In this document: one piece after another, positions 51,633 through 63,770 of the stretch
How the letters are laid out: each line of letters starts with the position of its first letter
Numbering within the stretch: position 1 is the stretch's first letter
Notes under the pieces: model-generated
What the model was told of the DNA's origin: nothing
Databases searched by the model: none
Seen by the model: only the letters and a program-made list of their open reading frames with translations
Made by a program: the position numbers and the translations under genes
DNA from: Maylandia zebra
Taxonomy: Eukaryota > Chordata > Actinopteri > Cichliformes > Cichlidae
Direction of reading: 5' to 3'
Length of the DNA: 64,000 bases
NCBI RefSeq assembly: GCF_041146795.1
Contig: NC_135182.1
Location: forward strand, 33,338,509-33,402,508

Positions 51633-52641
51633 TCAATACTTTGTAGAACCACCTTTTGCTGCAATTACAGCTGCCAGTCTTTTAGGGTATGTCTCTACCA
51701 GCTGTGCACATCTAGAGACTGAAATCCTTGCCCATTCTTTTTTGCAAAACAGCTCCAGCTCAGTCAGATTAGATGGACAGCGTTTGTGAACAGCAGTTTG
51801 CAGATCTTGCCACAGATTCTCGATTGGATTTAGATCTGGACTTTGACTGGGCCATTCTAACACATGGATATGTTTTGTTTTAAGACATTCCATTGTTGCC
51901 CTGGCTTCATGTTTAGGGTCGTCGTCCTGCTGGAAGGTGAACCTCCGCCCCAGTCTCAAGTCTTTTGCAGACTCCAAGAGGTTTTCTTCCAAGATTGCCC
52001 TGTATTTGGCTCCATCCATCTTTCCATCAACTCTGACCAGCTTCCCTGTCCCTGCTGAAGAGAAGCACCCCCAAAGCATGATGCTGCCACCACCATATTT
52101 GACAGTGGGGATGGTGTGTTCAGAGTGATGTGCAGTGTTAGTTTTCCGCCACACAAAGAGTTTTGCATTTTGGCCAAAAAGTTCCATTTTGGTCTCATCT
52201 GACCAGAGCAGCTTCTTCCACATGTTTGCTGTGTCCCCACATGGCCTGCAAATGAGACTTCTTATGGTTTTCTATTAACAATGACTTTCTTCTTGCCACT
52301 CTTCCATAAAGGCCAACTTTGTGCAGTGCACGACTAATAGTTGTCCTATGGACAGATTCCCCCACCTGAGCTGTAGATCTCTGCAGCTCGTCCAGAGTCA
52401 CCATGGGCCTCTTGGCTGCTTTTTTGATCAGCGCTCTCCTTGTTCGGCCTGTGAGTTTAGGTGGACGGCCTTGTCTTGGTAGGTTTACAGTTGTGCCATA
52501 CTCCTTCCATTTCTGAATGATGGCTTGAACAGTGCTGCGTGGGATTTTCAAGGCTTGGGAAATCTTTTTGTAGCCTAAGCCTGCTTTAAATTTCTCAACA
52601 ACTTTATCCCTGACCTGTCTGGTGTGTTCTTTGGACTTCAT
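51633..52641 (-). pseudogene. Tc1 transposase, frameshifted
   Basis: Two overlapping frames. 52641-52195 holds the paired HTH DNA-binding region (KISQALKIPRSTVQAIIQKW, GRPPKLTGRTRRAL). 52223-51633 holds the DD34E catalytic domain (WSDETKMELFG, FTFQQDDDPKH, SPDLNPIENLW). A deletion and frameshift near 52230 separate them. Together they equal the usual 340-residue Tc1 transposase. Confidence 0.9.
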
Positions 52642-52962
52642 GGTGTTGTTGCTCCCAATATTCTCTTAGACAACCTCTGAGGCCGTCACAGAGCAGCTGT
52701 ATTTGTACTGACATTAGATTACACACAGGTGCACTCTATTTAGTCATTAGCACTCATCAGGCAATGTCTATGGGCAACTGACTGCACTCAGACCAAAGGG
52801 GGCTGATTTATTACGCACACCCCAATTTGCAGTTATTTATTTGTAAAAATTGTTTGGAATCATGTATGATTTTCGTTCCACTTCTCACGTGTACACCACT
52901 TTGTGTTGGTCTTTCACGAGGAATTCCAATAAAATTGATTCATGTTTGTGGCTGTAATGTGA

Positions 52963-53864
52963 ATGAATGAATGAATATTCTTTATTGTCATTGTCACAGG
53001 TACAATGAAATTGAAAGATGTCTCTGGTCAGTGCAACATCACAAAAGATAAATACTTAAAAACTATAATTAAATACTTAAAAACTATAATGATAGGATAT
53101 AAAAGATAGAAATACATATAAAATACAGTATTCTCATACCGTAGATACACCCAAGCAATCCAGGCCTAAGGCCCCATACAGACACTCAACATACGACCTA
53201 GTTGATATATCACTCAAACAATCAATCACTCAATCAATTTGTTAGCGCATCCAACAAAACATGTCTGAAAGCATTCCAACATCAAGGGCACAAATGACAA
53301 CAGGGGCAATGAAAGTCATCTACTTTTAGTAGCATTGAGACATGATATTGCAATTGGGTAGAAACTGTGTTTGAGTCTGTTAGTCCTTGTGTATGTTGTT
53401 CTATACCGTTTACCTGAAGGCAGCAGTTCGAACATGGAGTGTCCAGGGTGTGAGGTGTCCTTTATGATGTTATGGGCTCTTTTGAGGCAGCGGGAACTGT
53501 GTAGGTCTTTCAGTTTGAGGAGAGGGCAGCCGATTGTCCTTTGGGCACCGTTGATTACTCCCTGGAGTGCTTTCCTCTGAGCCACTGTGCAGCTAGCGTA
53601 CCATATGCCTATGCAGTACGTTAGTATGCTTTCGATGGAGGCTCTGTAGAAAGACACCAGCAGTCTCTGTGTGATGTTGTTCTTCCTAAGCACTCTCAGA
53701 AAGTACAGTCTCTGTTGTGTCTTTTTCAGTAGCTCAGAGGTATTCACACTCCAGGATAGGTTTCCCTCTATGCTGACTCCCAAGAAGCGGAAGTCTGCCA
53801 CCCTCTCCACACAGTCGTCGCTGATGATTAGTGGTTGGATTTCTGTCTTGTGTCTTCTGTAGTC
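52963..53864 (-). mobile_element. 5'-truncated L2-like LINE nested in the Tc1
   Basis: The minus-strand frame encodes the RT C-terminus (VADFRFLGVSIEGNLSW, LYFLRVLRKNNITQRLLVSF) and the 3' end is a (ATTC)n tail. The target duplication AATGTGA is exact at 52956-52962 and 53865-53871. Confidence 0.88.
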
Positions 53865-54039
53865 AATGTGACAAAATGTGGGAAAGTTCAAGGGGGCCGA
53901 ATACTTTTGCAAGCCACTGTACATCACTTTATCTTCCATGCTTCCACGTGTGTTCTCTGTCAAACTCACGTCTCTTCTTCCATTTCTACCCCAATCTCCC
54001 CCTCCTTCTCTCTCTCTCTCTCTCTCTGAATCGCTCGGC

Positions 54040-54880
54040 ATCAGGAAGGTGTCCGTTCAGACAGTACATGCCCAGCAAACCGGCCACAAACGGGATCAAG
54101 ATAAAGGTGGCTTGAGACGCACGTTCCAGCTATGCGTGGAAGATGCAAGTCTACACCGCATGCCCGACAAGCGCGGCCCTCCCAAAAAGCACCTTGCCAC
54201 TCGAGTAGTCGTGGACCTCACCGAGGGATTGTCGCCAGGATGCAATGTCACCTGCGACAACTTCTTCACCTCGTGCAAGCTCGCCGAGAGGCTCTTTTGC
54301 GAAAGAGGCCACACCGTGATGGGCACTCTATGAGCAAAGACCCGAGATCCCCAGAGAGCTGCGCTGCGTCAAGGGCAGAGCCTTGGTGCTGTATTACAAT
54401 CGCACCAAGGGAGGCGTCAACAACCTGGACAAGGTCGTGAGCATGTACAGCTGCAGTAGAAAGACCTGCTGGTGGCCCGTGGCCCTTTTCCACAACATGG
54501 TTGATGTCTTGGCCTACAACGCGTTCGTGCTCTGGAGGGAAATCCGACCTGACTGGATGGTGGGCAAGCTCAACAAACGAAGGCTCTTCCTCTAGCGACT
54601 GGGCAAAGCGGTCCACGAGGAGGTACTACTGATGCTGCTTCTGCTGCTACTACTACTACTCCTCATACTACTAGTACCACCACCATCACCGTTACGCCAC
54701 CTCTCACGGGGCCATGCGACTCCTCTCCGGTCAAGAGGCGAAGGTGTCCCAGGAGCAAAGACGTCAAGACCAAGATCCTGTGCCACGAGTGTCGAGTGTA
54801 CGTGTGCACCAACTGCGCCGTCACGTACTGTCCCCACTGTGCCGCTTCCCGCACCGCTGCTTCGCCACTGTCATCGTAAT
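54040..54880 (+). pseudogene. piggyBac-type transposase relic
   Basis: Frames in pieces encode CPFRQYMPSKPATNGIKIK, HLATRVVVDLTEGLSPGCNV with TCDNFFTS, ALVLYYNRTKGGVNNLDKVV with RKTCWWPVALFHNMVDVLAY, and a C-terminal cysteine-rich finger (CHECRVYVCTNC, YCPHC). Frameshifts occur near 54110 and 54335. It is more GC-rich than its surroundings. TTAA-flanked ends were not identified. Confidence 0.85.
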
Positions 54881-55638
54881 AACACAAGTGCTCCTCGGGG
54901 GTCACACCCAGCCCCACCCCCCAGCGTAACACCAGGTCACCACCCAGCTGTCTCCTCACCGAGCTTAAGCCTCCTGAGACCCGGCGGGCGCACACGGGTT
55001 AATATTACTCTTATTAATCTTTCTGGGTCGCAAAATAAATTTATAGCATATTTTCAGGCGAGAATGTAGCTATGTAAACTTCAAATATCTGAGCTGGCGA
55101 AAACAGCGAACTCCCGGCACATTGTTTTCAAACCCCCGCTATTTAGGTTAAACGTTACATATAAGTCACTTAGATAACCTAAAAATGTTATTGTTCGATT
55201 TTTTTCAGTGTTTTATTTGTTCCTGAGTAAATCGGTTTGGCTAAAATTAAAGTTATTAGATTAGATTAAATAAAACTTTATTAATCCCTCGGGAGGGTTC
55301 CTCCGGGGGTTTTCACACAGCTGAATAAACGTCAAACAGAAAACTGATTAAACAGAAATGTGAGATGGTCGAGAATTTACGCCAGCGTACGGTTATATTT
55401 AGATAGCAGGGAGCAGACGGCAGAGTTTCACTCCACCGAGAGAGCTTGTGACGTAATTCTGAAGGCTAGACTGTCAGTTGCTCACTTCCGGCTTACCCGG
55501 TTTTCGGAGGACCCAGCCCACTTAGACCGCGGTCCTCAGGTGGATGCAGCGTCTGAATTTGGACAGCCCCGGCTGTGGGACAGTATTAGCGGTACCATTT
55601 AACTTATGTGTATGTGTATATGAATACCTACCCCCACC
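54881..55638. other. Non-coding segment between the piggyBac relic and the copy B fragment
   Basis: Contains a LINE/SINE 3'-tail-like piece at 55255-55320 (AAACTTTATTAATCCCTCGG). No supported frame. Confidence 0.45.
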
Positions 55639-56085
55639 TGCCTTGCAAACAGCTTTTCTACTCCGTTAGGTGTCTTAACTTTATATAAAGGTTTTGGTAC
55701 TTGTCTAAAGTCACCATTCTTATCAACCAGTTGGACCAGGCAACCAGTTATATTTTTGATTGAGGTAACATACAGCGCTTCATTTTCCTGGAAGAGCTTC
55801 TCCACTCCAGACTTGTAGACATTCAGACTGTCAAAGACTACAGCAGAGACGGCACCTTCAACTACAGTCTTGCAATGTGTCACATTCACTCTGGATCCAC
55901 TCAGACAGATGGCCTCATTTCTGTAAGACACACTCACCTTTTCTTTCACTTTCTCCATCCAAGATGTGTTGAAATGTTTCAAGTATTTAACGACAGCATT
56001 AGCTTTGACCACAACAGTTTCTTCAATGTGAGCGTTCTGTGTTAAGAAGTCACCAAGCTGTTGCTGAACTTTTATGACACTATCC
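55639..56085 (-). pseudogene. copy B large-exon fragment
   Basis: Aligns to about 21710-22180 of copy A ([20 protein letters not shown] and [20 protein letters not shown]). It breaks abruptly at 56085 (towards the 5' side) and 55639 (towards the 3' side), so most of the exon including macrodomain 1 is lost. Confidence 0.88.
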
Positions 56086-57044
56086 TATTATTGTATTGCC
56101 TCCTATTTAGGTCTCATCCAAAGTGAATGTCCCACCTCCAGCTCATTCAAAGCTCTGCTGCCACACTTTCATTTAAAGAGACAAGGCCACATACTCTCAT
56201 CCTTGCATCATTATAATTGTCACCTGTTAGATGTAGAACTTGTTTTAACTGTTAAAATGTTTAATTGCCTAGGGCTGACCCACATTGTAGATTTACTGAT
56301 AACTTATGAACTTCAAGTTTAATTTTCTGAGTGGATTATCCTTTTTTAATCCTCTAACAAGGCTGAGAATGTTTGTCTCTCATATCTTGTCATTGCATTT
56401 GTGTGAAGACAATATTTTGATGTTTTGAGAACAAAAAATTAAAATTAGTTTGACAAACATGCAGGGAAGTCCTCCCTCCACTCCTTTTCCTGTCCACCCA
56501 GCTCAACAGCATTCATCAGCTGCCACGTACAACGGCAACATCGTGCAACACATTTGGTGGAATAAAGATAAATAAACACAGAATATGCTGTTTGATCATC
56601 ATTCAGTCTGAGAGGAACTTCCCAAAATGACAACAGGATAGTGCTTCATTTAGCCAGATCCAGATATTCACAAGGTGAATATTTTAAACAACAAACTTTT
56701 TGGCAAAGATATGCAAGCAAAGACAATATTATTTAGCAGTCAATTTTACAAAATTACATAAGAAAACTAAATAATGGATAAAATAATTTATATAATTAAT
56801 ATTTTTAGATCCCATAAATACCTAAATTACATGCATAATAAGTACAGGAATGTTTTAGTTTTCTTTGTATGTATTGTTTTTATTTGGTCAGATGGAGTTT
56901 CCTGTGTAGAAAAAATAAAAATAACAGTTGGATTATATTGACATTTTGTGTAAAATATTGTCCATCACCAGAATATAATAATAGCTTTAAGGTACACAGA
57001 GCAGAACAGCTGTTGATAAATGATTCATTACAAACTTTTCGCAC
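56086..57044. other. Decayed intron region of pseudogene B
   Basis: CCCAGCTCAACAGCATTCAT at about 56497 aligns to the copy A intron (23345). GAGTTTCCTGTGTAG near 56892 may be the remnant of the microexon acceptor. No open exon. Confidence 0.5.
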
Positions 57045-57145
57045 CCGTGATGATTTCTCTTCTGTGGGTAAGCGGACCGTCAGGTTCAAAACGCCTTTTT
57101 CCAAACTGATCTGATGCGACTCTTTGGCCAGAACGTTTCTCTGAT
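57045..57145 (-). pseudogene. copy B exon 2 remnant
   Basis: 101 nt with intact splice sites; the translation [20 protein letters not shown] is almost the same as in copy A. Confidence 0.85.
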
Positions 57146-57245
57146 CTGTGACACAACACAAACACATGTCACTACTTAACTCCACTAATAATACATTATC
57201 TTTTAGCTGCCCAAATAAAGCATGACTTTATTGTTACAAACTTAC

Positions 57246-57421
57246 CCTCCTCTCTCTGGAACCACACAATCAATGTCCTGCTGCCATTTTCATACTCCAC
57301 CTCACACTTGCCACCACCGTTAGATTTGTTACTTTGAAAGTATTACTAACTTAATCTTTAATCTGGGGATGTTGGTTTCTTCGAGCTCTATGAGCAGAGG
57401 ATAGGAGTGTACGCCAGCCAT
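57246..57421 (-). pseudogene. copy B exon 1 remnant
   Basis: Starts MAGVHSYPLLIELEETNIP like copy A, but the exon is 176 nt against 166 and the frame closes at TAA after about 29 codons. The GAGG|GTAAG donor is kept. Confidence 0.85.
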
Positions 57422-57457
57422 TGTTGCAGGCCGGGTTCAGTCTGCCTGCTGTCAGTC

Positions 57458-57467
57458 TTTCACTTTC
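57458..57467 (-). promoter_or_regulatory. ISRE/IRF-type element upstream of pseudogene B
   Basis: GAAAGTGAAA on the gene strand, 37 nt upstream of the former ATG (57421) of copy B. It is at nearly the same distance as in copy A, so it is part of the ancestral promoter region. Confidence 0.55.
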
Positions 57468-58799
57468 ACACATCGCTGTCCTGTCAGAGATGGAAAATTT
57501 TAAAGGCTTGCATAATGTATGTATAAAACTGGACTGAAATAAAGCACGGGGCCATTAATCATGGCAGTATAGGAACAAGTTCTAAGATGAAGATCAATAA
57601 AGGCTGGGATCTACCACACCAGGCAAGCTCTGCAAAGAGTCCAGCGCACACACAAAAAGACATTTCTTGACTTATATAACTGTCAGTAAAATCCAAATCA
57701 AATATACAAAACAAAAGTTTATTTATTTAAACAAATAATTGTTAAGGGGAATAGGTAAGATATGAATTAAATGTGTATCTATAAAGTACAGTTTTTTGTT
57801 ACCAGATTCTGCAACCTGTCTGTGCACATGTGCGTTACTTCTTCACCAACGTGAACACGGCCCCCTGGTGGTGGACTTGGCTCATCACAGTTCTTATGGA
57901 ACCGCCTCTTAAAAAAAGAACTAAAAAGAACACTTTTTTGGCTCCCAAACAACTCTTCGGATTTTCCATCCATCCGCTTCTCTGTAATTACTTACGTATG
58001 AAATATATTCTATATCAGATTTTTATTTTGTATTATTTATATGACTCATTATACTCAACATATAACAAGAAATGAAATTTAAATATTAATTTTAAAGTAG
58101 AAAAACAAAAAGCCATTTCATTTCATTCTCTGTCTGTATTATTTTAGGGTCTACCATACAATATAAAGGTCCTTGAGACAACAGTTGTTGTGATTTGGCG
58201 CTGTATAAATAACATTTAATTGAATTGAATTGAATAATGTTTATAAAATTTTAACTGCTTCCCAGTAAAAGTAGGTCAGTGCTTTGTGCTCTCAATACTT
58301 TTTTCTCCAATAAATGATGTTGGCATAGATTGGGCAGGACTCTTGAGCAGTGCTGTTTGACAAGGGGGAAAAAAAACTTTGCTACAGCCTGGAGAGGCTA
58401 TTTGGAGAGGTCAGTATCCTGTTTTCACCCTTTCGCTTTCTCCTTCACCTCAGTGCTTTCTTCTGAAAGAACAAGAGTGAGTCATAGTCTGAGAGTTTAG
58501 GTAATTTTTTAGGTAATTTAATGACACATTTCAGATTTAAAATATACATTAACTGAAATGTCAGCCAGGAAAAGTGTAAAGTGTTCTGATATCACAGGAT
58601 CATTGTCGCTGTTATGTAAAAAGTGTTGCTGAATTTGTATATTGATATAAGTGATTCTGTTTAGCATTTATTATATCCTTTGTAATCTCTATTCTTGCTC
58701 TTCTTCCCGGTTTCATAATATTTAGTTATTATGTTTTGTGGTTCCCGTGCTCCCTCAGTCAGATCTGTGTTCTGTAACCATGTGTATCTTCTATCAGTG
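57468..58799. other. Intergenic region between B and C, no gene seen
   Basis: AT-rich. A LINE 3'-tail remnant (GATTTGGCGCTGTATAAATA plus an AATTG run) lies at 58191-58237. Confidence 0.5.
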
Positions 58800-59620
58800 T
58801 CAAGTCTGCATGTCTTAGTCGGGGTTGCAGTCTCAGTCTCAACATTAGTCATGTTTCCTATTTTATTGTGATAATCTCTTGTCTGTGCGTTGTGTTGAGT
58901 TTACGTCCTATGTCTTGTTGTTCATGATTTGCTCCCATAGTGTTTCTCTCCTAGTGTATCAGCTTTCTAGTGACTTTGATACTTTGCATTTGTTTTTCAG
59001 TTTAGTTTTATGTCTTATGTGTTTATCTCTTATGTGGATTTTATATCAGGTCAATAAAGGGCTATCCCTTAGTTAAACTTTCACCTGCCTCTGGTCTGCA
59101 TCTTGTTGCTGTATCGTGACAGCCTTTTATTGGGTTGTAAATTCTGTTCAACTGTTACATTTACCTTTTGCTGATGGCACAAAGCTTGAGCAAAGAAGGT
59201 GAGAGGGAGAGAGAGCAAAAAGAGACGAGCAAGAGTGGATAGATAGTCCAAGTCAACAAGAATTTATTAACTATTTTTTGTCAATGTGAAATTTACACAT
59301 GTAACATTTTATGAACCTGTGGAAAGGTTTTTTGTCCTAAGGGTCAAACGCACTAAAGGCCACTGAACAGTCTCTATATATTTTAAAGCTTATTGTTTCT
59401 TGAGCTGGGAAATGATTTGAGTGAAAAAAAAAGTTTCTCTCTGTCTCCCTCTGCTGTAGTGATGGGATAACAGGGGTACAAACATTTACATAAGCATTTA
59501 AAGACGCAGGTCTTTTAAAATGTACTGCTCATTGGTTTCATATTTCAAATTGTAATGCTTTTAATAATTTAACTGCATCCAGCCTCTGTGAAAAACAAAA
59601 AAGTAAACTCTTTTGGTGTA
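58800..59620. repeat. Segmental duplication block, right copy (partner 785-1680)
   Basis: Co-linear with 785-1680. It lacks the solo LTR found at 1689-2093 in the left copy, and so gives the empty site. Confidence 0.8.
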
Positions 59621-62459
59621 TTCATATGCATTTTTAAAGTCATAATTACAAAGAAAATATAAATGCAACAATAAAAAACCCCAGGTACAGTAATATAAAA
59701 TAACATGAGGTAGGATGCTATGTCAAATATGGCATACAATAAAATAGCCATTCCTTTATCTTGAAGGCTTTGTTACATTAGTAGGAGACAAAAAACGTTG
59801 ACGTATTGCATATACTAGATGAGGTGGATTTGGTTGGTTGATATGTATGTTTTTGTGTCTGTGTTTGGTTAAGTCTTCCAGAATTGCACATTTCTGAAAC
59901 AGATGCTCGACTTTTAAATAGACTGCAAATATGGAAACATTAGAATAAAACACAGAAATTTACTATAAATTACAAAGAAAGAAAAAATTATTCACTTTAC
60001 TCAATTTTCATTTTTCAACAACATGAGCATTAGTGTAAGGAGAGAGTGGTTAGCCCTTCATCACTGTTCATCTTTTTAACTCGGTCTCTGTGGACAGTTC
60101 CAGCTATCAGACTGTCAGACAGTTACTACAATGTTTATATCAAACCACAGTACTGCTGTGTTATGTTTTCTGTGTTAAACAGTGTGAAAAGTTTTGACCT
60201 AATTTTCTGGGAAAATTGGAAATGGGTGCAACAATAAATGGAGACAATGAATGCAAATACAGTCTCCCTGCTCTCTTCTGGCCGCCCCTCCCTGAGCCGG
60301 GTTCTGCCTGAGATGTGTTTCTGTTAAAAGGGAGTTTTTCTTCCAACTGTCTCAAGTGCTTGCTGATAGGGGATTGTTTGATTTTTGGGTGTTCTCTCTA
60401 TTATTGTAGGGTGTTTATCTTAAAATATTAAGCACCTTGAGGTCAGTGGTGTAAATTGGAGCTATATAAATAAAATAAAATTGAATTGAATTGAATGGCA
60501 AAAAAACAGAGTTTTCAAGTCAATATTTGATATGACTACCTTTATTGTTCAAGAAATCCTAAATTCTCTTAAAGAAGCTTTTTGAAATTGCTTTAAATAC
60601 TTTTCTTCAGACTTCTTGAAGGACATTCAAAGCTCTTCTTAAGCTGTTGACTGCCTTTTGTTCAGTTCAATAGTGGAAAAGAACACTTGTGCAATAAAAT
60701 GTTGAGATCCAGACTCTTTAAGCAATCTGGATGCCTCGGTACTTGTTTTTATACACCTGTGGCCACTGAAGTGATTGGAACACCTGAATTTAATTATTAT
60801 ATTAGTTAAAACATCCAAGAAAAGTCTGCTATAGTCCACCATTCCTTTCTTTGTAAGTGAGCATATTCAGCAGGAGATTAAATAATTATCCCCTGAACTG
60901 GATATATCTGTGTATATATTATTTAGTCCTTTTGTGAGCAAAATGGAGTTTTGAATTTAACCCTCTCAGGCTCAAATTAAGTTTTTTGTTGCTAATGCAC
61001 AACCAAGTCCTGCAGTGGTACTTCTGAGTAAAAAAAACTCATAAAATATGTATGTGGGGTAATCAGGTTGTTAGTTTTTAACTGTTGCAAATCGGCAACG
61101 TCTGCCTTGAGAGGGTTAAAAAGTTAAGTCATAGAAAATTTCACATAAACATAAGAGCTTGCAAACAAAGACTCTGCAGTTGATCACAGCAGACAGCATT
61201 CAAGCCATAAACGTTCTGTCTTTTAATGTCAATGAAATGTTTAATCCAATTAAAAGTAATGAAATCTTATCAAAGTTGAGGAAGGAAAAGGTGCGTCTTT
61301 CTATAGGAAACACATTTATCAGAAAACCGAGGCGTGCAAAATGAGTTTGACACCCTTAGTGTAGACTGTGCCAGGACTCTTGGGCAAAGGAATCTCGTTC
61401 ATCAAAGCTGCTCTCTATCAACAAACTTCCTACTTTGGAAGCTCTATTGGACATTCTCTTGCCGTATGTTCTTATTTGTAGTAGTTAGCTTTTTGTGGTG
61501 GTTATGTACCTGCCAGTTCCGAGGGGCAAAGAATAGTCACAACCAGGTGATTGTGAGTCATTACGAGTTATTGAGTGTTGAGAGATTTTTTTTAATTTTG
61601 TGAATTATGCTTAGTTGTAGCTTCATTAAAGAAGAGGAGTTTGTGAATTGGAGCCAACACAGAGAGAGAGAGATTGAAGCCATATGTTTAGAGGAATGTG
61701 GTGACATCCGGTTTTAAACAGACAGACTGGCGCTCCCCCTCTCTCTCTTCCCTTTTATGGAATGTCTGCATTTCTATACATACTACCTCCTTTGTCAACA
61801 GGCAAGCTAACGGTCTCTTTTTCCTAATATGGAAATGTTTTTGTATTCTGAACATGCCACTCCTACTTCCTTGAAGGATAAATAAAGAAAGCTCTGGATG
61901 CACTGGGCGGTCTTCCCTCTCACTCATATCTGCCCTGCACACGTTGCTGCGGGATGGATCTGGGCGATGAGGGGGGGTCGTCCATGTGTGCACATGTATT
62001 AAGATATCTTGAGTCTGAGTTCCTTTGCCTTCTACAATTTCTCTTCACATTGAGTCACTGAGTCATTATGAGACAGACAGCATTCATCTTTAACCATTTA
62101 TCTCAAACCAGGTTCAAGATGAACTTATATGACAGACTTTAACATTTATGACCTCTTTCAAGGGAAACAGGCACAAAATCCAAACAGTTGATATTTTAGA
62201 TCATTCACCTAATTGGTTGACAATTTGCATTAATAATGTTTTAATAATAATTTACCATATGGAAACTGAACTTGAATATCTTAAACAATCCAAAGGTTCA
62301 AGATGAAACGGTAAATTAAACAGATACAAAATTAAATGGAATAGTAGCACCACCCCTGATGGAGGATGCATATAAAGCAGTATTAAAGAGTAATATAATT
62401 ACCCAATCTGATGCACTAAAGAAGGTTAAACAAGAGAATATTGAAATATTGAAAGATAT
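59621..62459. other. 3' flank of copy C with repeat remnants
   Basis: An L2/CR1-like LINE 3' end with an (AATTG)n tail lies at 60270-60495 (CCGCCCCTCCCTGAGCCGGG, GTTAAAAGGGAGTTTTTCTT). A possible LTR-like piece with AATAAA lies at 61690-62010. No supported gene. Confidence 0.5.
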
Positions 62460-62810
62460 CTGGAAACATTTTGACCCTTAGTTTGATCTCCCTCTCCCCT
62501 AGTATCCCGAGATACTTAAACTCCTCCACTTGGTGCAGTAACTTATCCCTGACCTAGAGTGTGCGCTCCACCTTTTCCCAGCTGAGCACCATGGCCTCAG
62601 ATTTGGAGACGATTATTTTCACTCACGTTGCCTCCCATCCAGCTGTAAATCGTGCAAGCTTGAGGCCACCACCTGGTGAAGCCAACAAAATCACATCATC
62701 TGCAAAAAGCAGGAATGAGATTCTAAAACGACCTAAGTGTAAGCCGTCCTCCAGCTGGCTATACCTAGAAATTCATCAAAATTATGGACAGATTTTCAGA
62801 TCTGGCTGGC
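62460..62810 (-). mobile_element. LINE reverse-transcriptase relic (partner at 3400-3730)
   Basis: Co-linear with 3400-3730 (GATCTCCCTCT, ACCATGGCCTCAGATTTGGA, AAGCCAACA, CACATCATC). Decayed and non-coding. Confidence 0.6.
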
Positions 62811-63219
62811 TGTTCCTCTCAATCACTTTCATTGAAAACAAGAGCATCTTTATTACCTGTGTCTAATTGGAAGATATTTATATATGTTCAAAGAAATTAC
62901 TAAAAACATTGAACAGATGCTGTTCAGAAAAAAAAGTACAAACATATAAAAATTCCAGACTATGACATATTTTCCTTTAACAGTCATAAATTAGAGACAA
63001 AATGTAGGTAAGTCATTTTAAAGTATTGTATACTAAAGATTAAATTGTTGTGCTTTATTTTTTTCTGAGGGCTTGTTTATTTGAACAGCAGCAAATTTCC
63101 GTTTTCTTATAAAGCTAAAAATGATTCTTGATCTGATGTACACATGCATCAAAAACAGTGCAGGTAAAAATCAGGCTACAGACTGTTCTAAGAGCTGTTT
63201 CTTGAGGTTTTTATCTAAT

Positions 63220-63503
63220 TCACTTGAATGTAATCAAATATTCAGGATACGCCTGGGCATCATGGAAGACAACAAACATGGTGGGATTGGGGGTTTTATC
63301 CACAACACTGTCGTACAGGTCAGTGGAGGCGGGGCCTTTCACTGGTGGTTCAATCATGCCTTGTTTTCCAACAGTGAAGTCACCAGTCAAAACTCGGCAG
63401 ACGTATATAAACTTCTCCCCGTTCTGATTAGGCTTGGAGTAGGTATTGCTAGCAGAGTAACTTGCATTGACAGCAAAATATGTGCCATTGCCGTAGCATG
63501 TAG
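63220..63503 (-). CDS. parp14-like copy C, last coding exon (gene continues past the right edge)
   Basis: 284 nt, the same length and phase as A exon 14. It encodes [20 protein letters not shown] through the terminal strand [11 protein letters not shown] and TGA, with an intact acceptor (TTTTCAG|CT). The upstream sequence to 64000 matches intron 13 of copy A, including the same MITE. The next exon would lie beyond the window, so the state of the gene is unknown. Confidence 0.9.
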
Positions 63504-63655
63504 CTGAAAATAGAAGAGAGAGAAAAGAAGAGAAATCAATGAAAAAGATATAACATATTATCTGCCATTATGATTATTATTATGATTAATAATAATAATA
63601 GTAATGACTACTACTATTAATAATAATAATAGTAGGAGTCACAGCACTCCAAACT

Positions 63656-63770
63656 TAAATACTAAAACCCAATTTCAAAAAAGCGGGGGCAAAACATTTT
63701 TTTAAATAAAACAGAAAGGAATGATTTGCTAATCTCATAAACTAAGATTCTATTTACAATGCAACATACT
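63656..63770. mobile_element. MITE remnant in the copy C intron
   Basis: Co-linear with 4355-4500 of copy A. The alignment of the two introns runs on to the window edge (CATACTCTTAATTCAAGATT at both). Confidence 0.5.

Larger units (their letters stand above)
51497..53919 (-). mobile_element. Tc1-type transposon, left end truncated
   Basis: The right terminus reads GCAAGCCACTG next to TA (53920-53921). The subterminal inverted repeats (TTGGAATTCCACGTGAAAGA near 51497 and its inverse near 52926) are present on both sides, but the outer 70-80 bp of the left end is missing. It sits in the macrodomain-2 exon of pseudogene B and contains an L2 tail at 52963-53864. Confidence 0.88.
41059..57421 (-). 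pseudogene. parp14-like copy B, decayed and transposon-riddled
   Basis: Recognisable exon remnants run in the same order as copy A: 57421-57246, 57145-57045, 56085-55639, 51494-51382, 51277-51056, 50459-50310, 42726-42664, 42610-42433, 41897-41723, 41327-41059. Lesions: a length change of +10 nt in exon 1 that shifts frame; only about 450 of 2,210 nt of the large exon kept; a Tc1 element in the macrodomain-2 exon; a lost donor at about 50310; counterparts of A exons 7, 11 and 12 not found; a 1-nt insertion plus an in-frame TAG (42487-42485) in a macrodomain-3 exon; and a 1-nt deletion in the last exon. A hAT with a nested L1 adds 7.2 kb to one intron. The 3' catalytic exons alone remain nearly intact, so a short transcript is not excluded. 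Confidence 0.9.

Noticed and set aside
61690-62010. Solo LTR with AATAAA
   Set aside because: A polyadenylation signal is present, but no convincing TG/CA ends or target duplication; left as unassigned flank.
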